Below the pieces are notes generated by a model. That model had not been told where the DNA came from. It saw only the letters and a program-made list of their open reading frames with translations, and did no database searches. Positions 52,029 through 61,227 of a stretch of 64,000 bases of DNA are shown here, one piece after another. The first letter of the stretch is position 1; each line of letters starts with the position of its first letter. The stretch comes from an uncultured Winogradskyella sp. (GTDB lineage Bacteria > Bacteroidota > Bacteroidia > Flavobacteriales > Flavobacteriaceae), in contig CAJXLB010000004.1 of assembly GCA_913055905.1 (NCBI GenBank), forward strand, positions 186,001-250,000. Direction: 5' to 3'. Both the position numbers and the translations under genes were made by a program.

Positions 52029-53122
52029 TACAGTTTTTAGATGTACATAAAATCAACCAAAGGTTTGAAAACGACTTTCAACAGGCATTAAAGAACTCCC
52101 TAAGTTCGAGCAACTACATTCTAGGGTCTAATGTCTCTAATTTTGAGTCTGAATTTGCGGCCTATTGCGGTTCTAAGTATTGCGTAGGTGTTGCTAATGG
52201 TCTCGATGCATTAACCCTTATTCTTAAAGGGTATATCCATCTTGGGAAGTTGGCAGAGGGCGATAAGGTCATGGTACCAGCAAACACCTTTGTGGCAACG
52301 ATTTTGTCCGTGATGCATGCTGGTCTAGAACCTGTTTTTGTAGAGCCCAATGAAAAAACATTTAATCTTGATTATGATAACGTTAAGAAGACCTTTAATG
52401 AAGAGATAAAGGCTATAATCATGGTTCATCTTTACGGCCAATTGGCAGATGTAAAGGCGCTAAAGCGATTTAGTAAGAGTAATAATCTGTTACTCATTGC
52501 CGATGCTGCCCAGGCTCATGGCGCAAAACATAACCAAACTAGAGCAGGCAGTTTTGCAGATGCTGCTGCCTTTAGTTTTTATCCGAGTAAAAATCTCGGA
52601 GCTTTAGGTGATGGTGGAGCAATTACGACAAGTGATGTAAAGTTATACGAGACCATACGGCTATTGAGAAACTATGGAAGTAGTGAAAAATATAAAAATG
52701 AGGTCATCGGTTACAACAGCCGTTTAGATGATATTCAAGCGGCTTTCCTGAGAATAAAGCTTAAAGAACTTGATAAGGATAATGAAAAACGCAGAACCAT
52801 TGCCAAAAGATATCTAAGTGAAGTTCATAATTCAAAAGTTGAAATGCCATTTTACGATGGTTCGGAAAACCACGTATTTTATGCCTTTGTTGTAAAAGTT
52901 GAAGATAGAACAGGATTTATGAATTTTCTTGAAACCAAAGGCGTCAGCACGCTTATTCATTATCCAATCCCACCACATAAACAAAAGGCATTGCAGCGGT
53001 TTTCCAATCTCAACCTGCCGATAACCGAAGAAATTCATAAAAGCGTTGTAAGTTTGCCAATAAGCCCTGTTATGACCTCAGAGGACGTTGATACGGTAAT
53101 AGCTGTTTTAAATGCCTACTAA
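52025..53122 (+). CDS. DegT/DnrJ/EryC1 sugar aminotransferase (FdtB/QdtB-like)
   Basis: 365 residues. PLP enzyme that aminates a nucleotide-linked keto sugar. ILGSNVSNFESEFAAYCG near the start, VGVANGLDALTLIL, PANTFVATILSVMHAG, IADAAQAHGA (with Asp for the PLP pyridine), the PLP Lys in FSFYPSKNLGALGDGGAI and NSRLDDIQAAFL. The FLDVHKINQRFE opening resembles dTDP-3-amino-3,6-dideoxyhexose transaminases. An FdtA-like 3,4-ketoisomerase gene is 5 kb away at 58018. Confidence 0.92.
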   Translation: MIQFLDVHKINQRFENDFQQALKNSLSSSNYILGSNVSNFESEFAAYCGSKYCVGVANGLDALTLILKGYIHLGKLAEGDKVMVPANTFVATILSVMHAGLEPVFVEPNEKTFNLDYDNVKKTFNEEIKAIIMVHLYGQLADVKALKRFSKSNNLLLIADAAQAHGAKHNQTRAGSFADAAAFSFYPSKNLGALGDGGAITTSDVKLYETIRLLRNYGSSEKYKNEVIGYNSRLDDIQAAFLRIKLKELDKDNEKRRTIAKRYLSEVHNSKVEMPFYDGSENHVFYAFVVKVEDRTGFMNFLETKGVSTLIHYPIPPHKQKALQRFSNLNLPITEEIHKSVVSLPISPVMTSEDVDTVIAVLNAY

Positions 53123-54433
53123 TTGAAGAAATTTATTCACTACATAAATAATGAAGTTTTAGTTAAAGCAGCCAGTCTTAACACTGCAAATATTAGTGTT
53201 AAGATTATAGCGGGTATTCTAATCTCCAAGTTTATTGCCATTTTTATAGGGCCAGAAGGCATGGCTCTTATTGGGAACCTCCGTAATTTTTTAAGTGCCT
53301 TACAGTCCATGGCCATTGCCGGACTCTATAACGGTTTGGTGAAATTTATTGGACGATGCAAAAATGATGCTCTGGCACTAAGTAAAACCTTATCTACAAG
53401 TTTTTACTTTGGGTTTTTCGCATCTATGACTCTAGCCTTTTTGTGTTATTACAACGCAGAGGCCATAAACAACTTCATCTTTGCTGAAAATTATAACTAC
53501 GTCTATGTCATTGAGACGATGGCGATAGTATTGCCCTTCTACGCGCTAAATATGTTCGCGTTTTCTATAATGAATGGATTTTCCAAGTTTAAAATCCTAC
53601 TCATCATCAACATTATTGGTCAGATTTTAGGTCTGCTGGTAACACTACTGTTAATTTGGCAAGAACATATAGATGGCGCATTGATTGCGGTTGTAATTTC
53701 ACCTGCGCTAAACTTACTCATTACACTTGTGGGCATTCTTTACCGAAAGAATTTAATGTCCTCCATAAAGATTACATTGATTGACTTTTCGGTCGTACAA
53801 AAATTAAGTCCTTATATGATGATGGCCTTGGTGTCATCCATAGCTATACCTATTGTTCTTATACTTATAAGAAACTATATTATTGACGAAATAGGAATGA
53901 AGGAAGCAGGCTATTGGCAGGCGATGAACCGGGTTTCTGATTATTATTTAATGTTCATCAATTCTTTAATTACGCTCTACATTCTACCGCGTTTCTCTGA
54001 AATCAATACCAAAACTGAGTTCCGAAACGAGGTGTTTAGTTTCTATAAGACCGTGATGCCCTTTTTTGCTGTTATTTTAATTATCATTTTTCTGAGTAGA
54101 TCGGTATTGGTTAATGTATTGTTCTCAGAAGATTTTAAACCAGTAGAAGAACTATTTGGATTTCAAATTTTAGGGGATTTTATGCGCGTTTTATCTATGG
54201 TAATTGCCTATCAATTTTTAGCAAAAAAGATGTTTGCCCACTTCATAGTTATAGAGATATTTCTTTTTGTAATCATGTACGTGTCTAGTATTTATTTTAT
54301 AGACGTTTTTGGGCTAAAAGGCGCTGTAATGGGTCATTGTTTGAGTTATTTCATGCATTTTGCCATAATATTGTTGATATTTGGTAGTTCTCTATTTGGA
54401 GTTATCTCTAATGAGAATATCGATGAGTTTTAA
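53123..54433 (+). CDS. Wzx-type O-antigen flippase (first copy)
   Basis: 436 residues from TTG 53123, immediately after the aminotransferase stop. Twelve or so membrane helices in the MATE/PST (polysaccharide transport) pattern. The opening AASLNTANISVKIIAG and FIGPEGMALIGNLRNF match WzxE-like translocases, which flip lipid-linked glycan units across the inner membrane. The following gene encodes a related protein of the same size, so the two are tandem paralogues. Confidence 0.88.
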   Translation: MKKFIHYINNEVLVKAASLNTANISVKIIAGILISKFIAIFIGPEGMALIGNLRNFLSALQSMAIAGLYNGLVKFIGRCKNDALALSKTLSTSFYFGFFASMTLAFLCYYNAEAINNFIFAENYNYVYVIETMAIVLPFYALNMFAFSIMNGFSKFKILLIINIIGQILGLLVTLLLIWQEHIDGALIAVVISPALNLLITLVGILYRKNLMSSIKITLIDFSVVQKLSPYMMMALVSSIAIPIVLILIRNYIIDEIGMKEAGYWQAMNRVSDYYLMFINSLITLYILPRFSEINTKTEFRNEVFSFYKTVMPFFAVILIIIFLSRSVLVNVLFSEDFKPVEELFGFQILGDFMRVLSMVIAYQFLAKKMFAHFIVIEIFLFVIMYVSSIYFIDVFGLKGAVMGHCLSYFMHFAIILLIFGSSLFGVISNENIDEF

Positions 54434-54443
54434 CAACTAGCGC

Positions 54444-55718
54444 GTGAAACTTCCTAAATTTTTAAGCGGAAATCTTGTACTAAAAATTACCTCTATTAAC
54501 GCGGTAGTTATCACTGTGAGGTTGATAATTTCCGTTTTTATTCAGCGTCTGCTATCTGTAATGGTCGGTGAGGCTGGAATTGCCGCAATAGGCCAAGTCC
54601 GAAACTTAATAGGCATGCTAACCAGTACCTCGACCTTAGGTATTTTTAGTGGTATTGTTAAATACGTTGCTGAATTTAAGGAAGATAAAAAGGAGCTCAC
54701 CAAAGTGTTCTCTACTGCTACTGTTTTCCTTTTAGTAGGGTCAGTGGTGTCAGGCCTTATTTTGTTTTTGGGAGCTGGTTTATTTTCAGACCACTTTTTT
54801 GGTGCGGAAGCTTTTGCTTACATATTTAAACTTTTGGCGGTAATAGTTCCCTTTATTGCTATCAATAGAACGATTAATGCTGTTGTTAATGGGCTTACCG
54901 AATATAAGAAGTATGCTAAAATAGAATTAATCAGTTATTTGTTAGCTTCGGCAGCACTGCTAATAGGATTGTTTTATTTTGGATTGGACGGTGTCATAGT
55001 TGCTATTGCACTGGCGCCCGTACTTCAATTACTTGTCGTTCTCTTAGTCTTTTATAAACGCTTATCGGCATATGTCCTGTGGTCAAAATTGCGTCCAAGT
55101 TGGATATATAGAAATAAATTATTGGCGTTTACCCTAATGTCTTTTGTTTCCACGTTTCTTCTAAACTATATTGAGCTGGATGTAAGAACACTCATCACGG
55201 CAGAACTTAATATCAATGAAGCTGGTTACTGGACAGCTGTAAACTTTATCTCTAAAAATTACATGGTATTTGCCTCAGGGCTTTTTACGCTTTATGTTCT
55301 CCCTAGGTTTTCTAGAATAGACAATAGCCATGACTTCAATAAAGAGCTTTTTCAAATCTATAAAACAATATTGCCAATATTTGGTCTCGGAATGATTATT
55401 GTTTACTTGGGGAGAAACATTATTATAAATCTTGTCTATCCTGATTTTCTTGGAATGGAACCGCTTTTTAAATGGCAATTATTAGGTGATTTTGTACGGC
55501 TCTGCGCACTTGTTTTAGCGCATCAATTCATTGCTAAGCGTTTAGTGAAGAGTTTTATAATTACAGAGTTTATTTCTTTAGGGCTGTTTTACTTCCTCTC
55601 AAAGTTGTTTATAGGGTATTTTGGTACAGAAGGAGTTACCCTAGCTCATTTTGTCAGGTACGTCCTCTACTTTGCGATTGTTTTGATCTTTATAAAGTTT
55701 TACTATAAGAATAAGTAA
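54444..55718 (+). CDS. Wzx-type O-antigen flippase (second, tandem copy)
   Basis: 424 residues from GTG 54444, 10 bp after the first flippase. Same topology and alignable opening: ITSINAVVITVRLIISVFIQ and MVGEAGIAAIGQVRNL against the AASLN... and IGPEGMALIGNLRNF segments of the upstream copy. Later shared segments include YWTAVNFISKNY against YWQAMNRVSDYY and FQILGDF/WQLLGDF. Divergent enough that the duplication is old. It may flip a second glycan, or the two may work as a pair. Confidence 0.88.
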   Translation: MKLPKFLSGNLVLKITSINAVVITVRLIISVFIQRLLSVMVGEAGIAAIGQVRNLIGMLTSTSTLGIFSGIVKYVAEFKEDKKELTKVFSTATVFLLVGSVVSGLILFLGAGLFSDHFFGAEAFAYIFKLLAVIVPFIAINRTINAVVNGLTEYKKYAKIELISYLLASAALLIGLFYFGLDGVIVAIALAPVLQLLVVLLVFYKRLSAYVLWSKLRPSWIYRNKLLAFTLMSFVSTFLLNYIELDVRTLITAELNINEAGYWTAVNFISKNYMVFASGLFTLYVLPRFSRIDNSHDFNKELFQIYKTILPIFGLGMIIVYLGRNIIINLVYPDFLGMEPLFKWQLLGDFVRLCALVLAHQFIAKRLVKSFIITEFISLGLFYFLSKLFIGYFGTEGVTLAHFVRYVLYFAIVLIFIKFYYKNK

Positions 55719-55738
55719 GATAGGTACAATAGGCTAAT

Positions 55739-56881
55739 CTATATTTTTGATTTCCATAGCTCTAGATAATGCTTGGCACTGGTAACGTAGTGATGGTGCT
55801 CCTCTATAAATCGCCTTGCATTTGTGGAAATTTCACTAATACGTTCTGGATTCTCTATGAGCCAAGAGAGCTTAGCAATTATGGCCTTTACATTTGGTAA
55901 GGCATTTATGGCTACAGTATCTTCTTCAAGGTTGTAATAGTCTAACCACTCTTGCTCAGCACCTGTAAATACAACTTTTCCCTTAGCCATAGCTTCTAAA
56001 GCGTTATAGCCTTGGTCGTAAGCATAAACTTGGTCGAGTAAAATATGCGCGCTGTTATATGCTTCAATATATTGCTGGTACGGAACATCTCGCATCGTGA
56101 TAATATCTACACGATCGTTGTATTTGGATTTTATTTCAATCAAGGCGTCTTCAAACAAATCATTGCCTTTTTTGTAATAGTGCATGGAATTAATCCCGTG
56201 GAATATTATGATTTTTCCAGAAATATCAATAGGTTGATAGCTAATCTTATCAGTATTCACTGGATTTGGCACCATGCCTAGATACTTTGGATGTCCCTTA
56301 AGTGGTAAGTGATAATCCATATCAGAGGCAATGACGCCTTTCACCGTACTAAAAATATGTTCATGCAGATTTTTGAACTTTGGATTTAAAAATTTAAGGC
56401 CGTAACTGTCGCTGTGAGCATCATCTTTATGAAGATAATAGGGTGTTAGAATGGAATATTTGAATTGATTTTCATTAGCAAAATTTACACTGGTGTAGTC
56501 AGTGCCGCAAGACAACAAAAAACTAGTGTCATTCCAACTGCTTAAAAGGTCAAAAATTTGCTTTTCGGTTTGAACTGTACAGCCAAAGGGTGCTTCATTA
56601 ATAAACTGGACAATATCAAATTGGCTTGCTTTTGATTTAAGGTTTTTAATCTGTGCTTTAATGTTCTGAGACTCTAAATCGTAACCAAATAGGTAATAAA
56701 GCCCATTTTTAAAGGTCTTTCTCAGTCCAGAAGTATAGCGCCTTCGAATCGGTAGGTCAACAGGGTAGTTTTTAAATCCGTCATGATGTCCGAGCAAAAC
56801 AACTTCGTGGCCAATTTTTTCAAGACCTTCCTTTAAGGAATTATGAAGTCTGCTATACTCACCAACGAGCAAAATTCTCAT
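55739..56881 (-). CDS. GT4-type glycosyltransferase
   Basis: 380 residues, GT-B fold. N-terminal Rossmann domain with MRILLVGEYSRLHNSLKEGL and an HEVVLLGHHDG turn. The C-terminal domain has YLGMVPNPVNTDKISY, IIIFHGINSMHYYKKGNDLF and GYNALEAMAKGKVVF, where the Glu-rich EX7E-like site sits. It likely adds a sugar in the cytoplasm to the growing lipid-linked repeat. Transcribed toward the flippase genes, against the neighbouring GT4. Confidence 0.83.
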   Translation of the reverse strand: MRILLVGEYSRLHNSLKEGLEKIGHEVVLLGHHDGFKNYPVDLPIRRRYTSGLRKTFKNGLYYLFGYDLESQNIKAQIKNLKSKASQFDIVQFINEAPFGCTVQTEKQIFDLLSSWNDTSFLLSCGTDYTSVNFANENQFKYSILTPYYLHKDDAHSDSYGLKFLNPKFKNLHEHIFSTVKGVIASDMDYHLPLKGHPKYLGMVPNPVNTDKISYQPIDISGKIIIFHGINSMHYYKKGNDLFEDALIEIKSKYNDRVDIITMRDVPYQQYIEAYNSAHILLDQVYAYDQGYNALEAMAKGKVVFTGAEQEWLDYYNLEEDTVAINALPNVKAIIAKLSWLIENPERISEISTNARRFIEEHHHYVTSAKHYLELWKSKI

Positions 56882-56915
56882 TTATATCGTTACATTTGCC
56901 TCAAAGATACTATTA

Positions 56916-58007
56916 ATGCCAAAAGGGAAGGCGAAAAAGATTTGTTTAGTGGTTATGTCGCTTGGTGGAGGCGGTGCGGAGAGGGCTTCAGGATTATTAT
57001 CCCAGCTTTTAGATAGATTAGGTTATGAGGTCCACGTTGTCAGTGTTATGGATGTCATTGAGTTTTCTTATGCTGGCACATTACTCAATCTAGGAGCTTT
57101 AAAACCAGAAAAGAATACCTTATTTTCTAGAATACATCGTTTCAAGATTCTGAAGCGATACCTTAAGCAAAATAATTTTGACTATGTCATTGACACCAGA
57201 ACTCGTATAGGTAATCTTAAAGAGTTTATTATTTCCAAATTTTTGTACGTACCTAAACAGACTATCTATGTAGTACATAGCTCTAAATTGAGCGCCTATC
57301 TAAACACCTCTAAATGGTTAGGAAAACTGTTGTATGGCAATGCTCACAGTATTGTGGCAGTCTCAAAATCAATTGCAAGAAAAATTAAAACAGATTACGG
57401 TATTAAGAATGTTACAACCATTTACAACGCTGTCGATTTATCAAAAGCAAATGCCACAACTAAAACAAAACCTGACCAAGCAAGGTATATTTTATTTTAC
57501 GGACGTCTGGTTGATGATATAAAAAATATTTCACTTCTAATAGAGGCGTATTCCAAATCTATTTTGGTCAAAGAAAATATTAAGCTGAAAATCTTAGGGG
57601 AAGGAGAGGATGGAATTAAACTTAAGAAAAAAGTGGAGGCTCTAGATTTATCTGATGTTGTGGAGTTTTTGCCTTACACTACAGAGCCCTTCCAGATGGT
57701 GTCTGACGCATATTTTGTGGTTTTAACAAGTAGATACGAAGGGTTTCCTATGGTGATTGTAGAGGCTTTATCGTTGGGTACACCCGTAGTTTCTGTGGAT
57801 TGTGAATCTGGGCCAAATGAAATTATCATCCATGAGAAGAACGGATTGTTAGTAGAAAATCATAATGCAGAGGCTTTTGCTAAGGCCATGAATCGTATGG
57901 TTAACGATAAACATCTATATTTACAATGCAAAAGTAATGCGGCAAAAAGCGCAGGCCAATTTTCAGCTGAGGAGATTGGAAAGAAATGGAACCAATTACT
58001 AAGATAG
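56916..58007 (+). CDS. GT4-family glycosyltransferase
   Basis: 363 residues. Starts CLVVMSLGGGGAERASGLLS (Gly-rich loop of GT-B/GT4), then the C-terminal donor-binding domain: YILFYGRLVDDIKNISLLIEAY, KILGEGEDGIKLKK, and the signature VLTSRYEGFPMVIVEALSLGTPVVSVD with its EX7E. A retaining transferase resembling WbbF/GalNAc transferases. The FdtA-like gene starts 10 bp after its stop. Confidence 0.93.
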   Translation: MPKGKAKKICLVVMSLGGGGAERASGLLSQLLDRLGYEVHVVSVMDVIEFSYAGTLLNLGALKPEKNTLFSRIHRFKILKRYLKQNNFDYVIDTRTRIGNLKEFIISKFLYVPKQTIYVVHSSKLSAYLNTSKWLGKLLYGNAHSIVAVSKSIARKIKTDYGIKNVTTIYNAVDLSKANATTKTKPDQARYILFYGRLVDDIKNISLLIEAYSKSILVKENIKLKILGEGEDGIKLKKKVEALDLSDVVEFLPYTTEPFQMVSDAYFVVLTSRYEGFPMVIVEALSLGTPVVSVDCESGPNEIIIHEKNGLLVENHNAEAFAKAMNRMVNDKHLYLQCKSNAAKSAGQFSAEEIGKKWNQLLR

Positions 58008-58017
58008 TCCTAGCCCT

Positions 58018-58425
58018 ATGAAACTAGATTCCATACAAATTATTGATATACCCAAGGTCCATGACGAACGCGGTTCATTAGCCGTTATTGAAAAAGAGCT
58101 TATTCCGTTTAAAATAAAACGCGTCTATTATCTCTATGATGTGCCTACGGATAGCTATAGAGGAGGCCATGCACATAAGCAACAAGAATCTCTGATTATA
58201 GCCCTAAGCGGAAGTTTTGAGGTTATCGCAGATGACGGTCTCGAAAAAAAACGCATAATGCTCAATAAACCCACAAAGGGTTTATACATACCCACAGATA
58301 TTTGGCGTGAAATCGACAATTTTTCTTCAGGAGCTGTTTGTTTGGTACTTGCTTCTACAGAATTTGACGAGGCAGAATATATTAGGGATTACAATGAGTT
58401 TTGTCAATCAAAAGGCGAGGTGTAA
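58018..58425 (+). CDS. FdtA/QdtA-like dTDP-sugar 3,4-ketoisomerase
   Basis: 135 residues, cupin fold. The signature YRGGHAHKQQESLIIALSGSF with the catalytic His pair, IADDG and the C-terminal REIDNFSSGAVCLVLAS match WxcM-like ketoisomerases of the FdtA/QdtA type, which move the keto group of dTDP-4-keto-6-deoxyglucose to C3. The FdtB-like aminotransferase at 52025 would act next, giving a 3-amino-3,6-dideoxyhexose. Its last 22 bp overlap the end of the convergent GT2 gene. Whether the galacto or gluco product is made cannot be told by eye. Confidence 0.88.
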   Translation: MKLDSIQIIDIPKVHDERGSLAVIEKELIPFKIKRVYYLYDVPTDSYRGGHAHKQQESLIIALSGSFEVIADDGLEKKRIMLNKPTKGLYIPTDIWREIDNFSSGAVCLVLASTEFDEAEYIRDYNEFCQSKGEV

Positions 58426-59345
58426 AGGCGCTTCTTCAAAAGGTAGAATTTAAGTCTCTTTAAGATTTTTAATACACTTGGTGGCATAAGTAGTAGTAGC
58501 CGTAACTTCTTTTTAAGGTGTTTTAAGTCAATATCCTGTTTTAATGTTTTAAAACTTTCAAAATCACCTCTAAGTTTTGCTTCCATTGCTATCATAAAAC
58601 GGTTAACATCCAAATAAGCCTTTAGTGAAGGATTGTTTTGTTCGGCTGCTTTGTGTTTCCGTATCATCTTTAACAGATTCGGAATATTTTTCGTCAAAGA
58701 GAGGTGATTGTCCTGAGCGTAAATCTTCTTTAGTGCTGTGGACTCTGAGGAGAAGGCTACTTTAAAATCACAAGCCAGTCTAATCCATAGGTCATTGTCT
58801 TCGCCCCAACCCAGTTCTTCATCAAAAATATAGCCTTGATCGGTTACCGCTTTCGGTATGGCCACGGCAGATGTCCATAGAATACTATCGCCCAAACTGC
58901 TCTTAAAGAAATCTTCGACCACACCAAAGAATGGCTCGTCTATATGATTAAATTTTGGTTGCTTTACGTAAGTTTCAAAATAATGTTTCTCATAGGATGT
59001 AGCGTAAACACCACAGTTAGGGAAGGCGTCAATTAAGGCTTTTAACTCAGCCAGATGTTTATCCAACCAAATATCATCACCGTCGCATAACGCTATATAA
59101 TTACCTTTGGCTTGTTTGATTCCATAATTTCTAGCAGGTGATACGCCTTGGTTTTCTGTAGGGAAGATTTTAATCCTCGAATCTTCTATAGATTTTAGAA
59201 CCGCCAAGCTGTTGTCGGTACTGCCATCGTCAACAATGATAATTTCAAAGTCGGTAAAGCTTTGCTTAAGAATACTTTCAATGGTAGACTTTACATATTT
59301 TGCCTTATTAAAAACGGTTACTACTACCGAGAAAAATGGTGTCAT
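58404..59345 (-). CDS. GT2 glycosyltransferase
   Basis: 313 residues. GT-A fold: FSVVVTVFNKAKYVKSTIES, IIVDDGSTDNSLAVL, SPARNYGIKQAKGNYIALCDGDDIWLD with the DXD metal site, and GWGEDNDLWIRLA holding the catalytic acid. A basic, Leu-rich C-terminus (KKLRLLLLMPPSVLKILKRL) probably binds the membrane surface. Its 3' end overlaps the fdtA-like gene by 22 bp, tail to tail. Follows another GT2 gene by 8 bp. Confidence 0.92.
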   Translation of the reverse strand: MTPFFSVVVTVFNKAKYVKSTIESILKQSFTDFEIIIVDDGSTDNSLAVLKSIEDSRIKIFPTENQGVSPARNYGIKQAKGNYIALCDGDDIWLDKHLAELKALIDAFPNCGVYATSYEKHYFETYVKQPKFNHIDEPFFGVVEDFFKSSLGDSILWTSAVAIPKAVTDQGYIFDEELGWGEDNDLWIRLACDFKVAFSSESTALKKIYAQDNHLSLTKNIPNLLKMIRKHKAAEQNNPSLKAYLDVNRFMIAMEAKLRGDFESFKTLKQDIDLKHLKKKLRLLLLMPPSVLKILKRLKFYLLKKRLYTSPFD

Positions 59346-59353
59346 CTATTCTT

Positions 59354-60235
59354 TTACCTTAATGCGCAAAGGTAGCCTAATTTATAGAATTGAAGGAGTT
59401 TAACGTTGGGCGCTTTACTCAATAATTGCTGTTTTAACGGTTTTTTTAAGGCTTTAAAAACGATACCGATAAATGGAGCAAGACCATAACTCTTCAATCT
59501 TTTAAAACTGTTTAGCAACGTACTTGAAGCGTAGGGCACAGCACCAGTTTTTTGCAATTTAAAAGCGGTTTCAACGGCTTTTTCAACTTTGCCTAAAAAC
59601 GTTTCATTATCATCCAGTCCTTTATGGATTGCCGCATTATCAATATGAAGCACCTTGGTTTTGGCAGCTTTCATTAAGGAACCAAAAAGTATGTCGTAGC
59701 CGTAGCCTTCGCTATTGATTTGGGAGGATAATTCTAAAAAAACAGTTTTCTTGATTAGAAAATTAGCTGAAACTATGTGTTTGTAGAGTAATTTATTTCT
59801 TCTTTCAGCACTAATATCTTCATAGGTTTTACCGTAAGTCCAACGTAAGAGTTCGTTTTGATTTGGTTTGGTGTCTTGGTAGGAGCATCCGCCGTAAACG
59901 GCATCATATTTACCGTCAAGATAAGGTAAATAGGTTTTTAGGAAAAAATTATTTTCTAATTCTACATCGGCATCTAAGAACAGAAGCCATGGATACTTGG
60001 CTTTATTGGCAAGAGCTTTTCGTGTGGAAATCCTTCCTCGGTTAGTTTGTGCAATACTATGAACTGCACCTTGTGTTTGTGCACAGTAATGACTGTTTTC
60101 TTTCAGGAATTCTTCAGACCCATCTTCCATACACAGAATTTCAACATCAATGTCTATAAGGTCCATGCAACGCCCTAATCCCTCCAAAAGTGATTTTATT
60201 GGATAATTGTAAATGGGAATTAGTATAGAAAGCAT
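59354..60235 (-). CDS. GT2-family glycosyltransferase
   Basis: 293 residues. GT-A fold: LSILIPIYNYPIKSLLEGL, EILCMEDGSEEFL, GRISTRKALANKAKYPWLLFLDADVELEN (DXD) and YGYDILFGSLMKAAK. The C-terminus is basic and amphipathic. Forms a two-gene unit with the GT2 gene that follows 8 bp downstream. Donor and acceptor are not readable from sequence. Confidence 0.9.
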   Translation of the reverse strand: MLSILIPIYNYPIKSLLEGLGRCMDLIDIDVEILCMEDGSEEFLKENSHYCAQTQGAVHSIAQTNRGRISTRKALANKAKYPWLLFLDADVELENNFFLKTYLPYLDGKYDAVYGGCSYQDTKPNQNELLRWTYGKTYEDISAERRNKLLYKHIVSANFLIKKTVFLELSSQINSEGYGYDILFGSLMKAAKTKVLHIDNAAIHKGLDDNETFLGKVEKAVETAFKLQKTGAVPYASSTLLNSFKRLKSYGLAPFIGIVFKALKKPLKQQLLSKAPNVKLLQFYKLGYLCALR

Positions 60236-60267
60236 AGCAACTGCGTTAGTCTAAAAATGGCGAATGG

Positions 60268-60954
60268 TTAAGAGCTTTTGCGTTGAACGACTTCAAACAC
60301 CTTATTTTCATCACATTTTAGTGTTTTGCTTGGGTATTTTAAAAGTAAAGCGTAATCGTGAGTTGCCATGAGAATGGTGTTTCCATTCTTGTTTATGTCC
60401 TGTAAAACTTCCATCACCTCGATACTGGTTTGAGGGTCTAAGTTACCTGTAGGTTCATCGGCCAAAATGAGTTCTGGATCATTAAGCAAGGCGCGAGCGA
60501 TGGCAATTCGTTGCTGCTCACCGCCAGATAGTTCATGCGGAAACTTAAATCCTTTGGTTTTCATACCAACTTTATCCAGTACATGCTCAATGCGCTCGTT
60601 AATGGCATTTTTTTCTTTCCATCCAGTGGCCCTAAGCACAAATTGTAGATTACTATTTACGGTTCTATCAGGTAAGAGCTTAAAATCTTGAAATACGATG
60701 CCTAATTTTCGTCTTAAAAACGGAATATCTTTCTCTTTCATGGTCCTTAAGTTAAAGCCCACTACAGAGCCTTCACCTTCAGTAAGTTCTAAGTCGCCAT
60801 AAAGCGTTTTCATAAAACTACTTTTACCACTACCGGTTTTACCAATGAGATATACAAAATCACCTTTTTGCAATTCAAAATTTACGTTTGAAAGTACCAT
60901 ATGGCCGCCTTGATATATGGTCACGTTTTTTAATTGTAAAACCGTTTCAGACAT
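60268..60954 (-). CDS. ftsE: Cell-division ABC ATPase FtsE
   Basis: 228 residues. Walker [20 protein letters not shown]-loop [19 protein letters not shown] (the [10 protein letters not shown] stretch is a strong FtsE mark), signature [19 protein letters not shown], Walker [14 protein letters not shown] and H-loop MATHDY. FtsE with FtsX controls peptidoglycan hydrolases at the septum. No ftsX is adjacent, which is usual in Bacteroidota. Upstream, a 273-bp region separates it from the divergent TPR gene. Confidence 0.93.
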   Translation of the reverse strand: MSETVLQLKNVTIYQGGHMVLSNVNFELQKGDFVYLIGKTGSGKSSFMKTLYGDLELTEGEGSVVGFNLRTMKEKDIPFLRRKLGIVFQDFKLLPDRTVNSNLQFVLRATGWKEKNAINERIEHVLDKVGMKTKGFKFPHELSGGEQQRIAIARALLNDPELILADEPTGNLDPQTSIEVMEVLQDINKNGNTILMATHDYALLLKYPSKTLKCDENKVFEVVQRKSS

Positions 60955-61227
60955 AGTTGCTTTGTGCCAATTTTAGATTAGCGTAAATGTATTGTTAAAA
61001 ATATCAAATGCCAAATATGTTTAACAATGGCAGCTAGGTAAAAAAACTGATTTATATAATAATTATTGTAAGATTCAACATATTTGAATAGTTACGATTT
61101 CAAAGGCTGTCATCCTTTTCAATAATTCGTGGCCAATGATATAATTTCAAATCTAATCTACCGTTATAGAAGTTGTATTGATTTATATTTGCCAGCATCA
61201 ATTAATTTCAATCAAAAAACTACGCAG

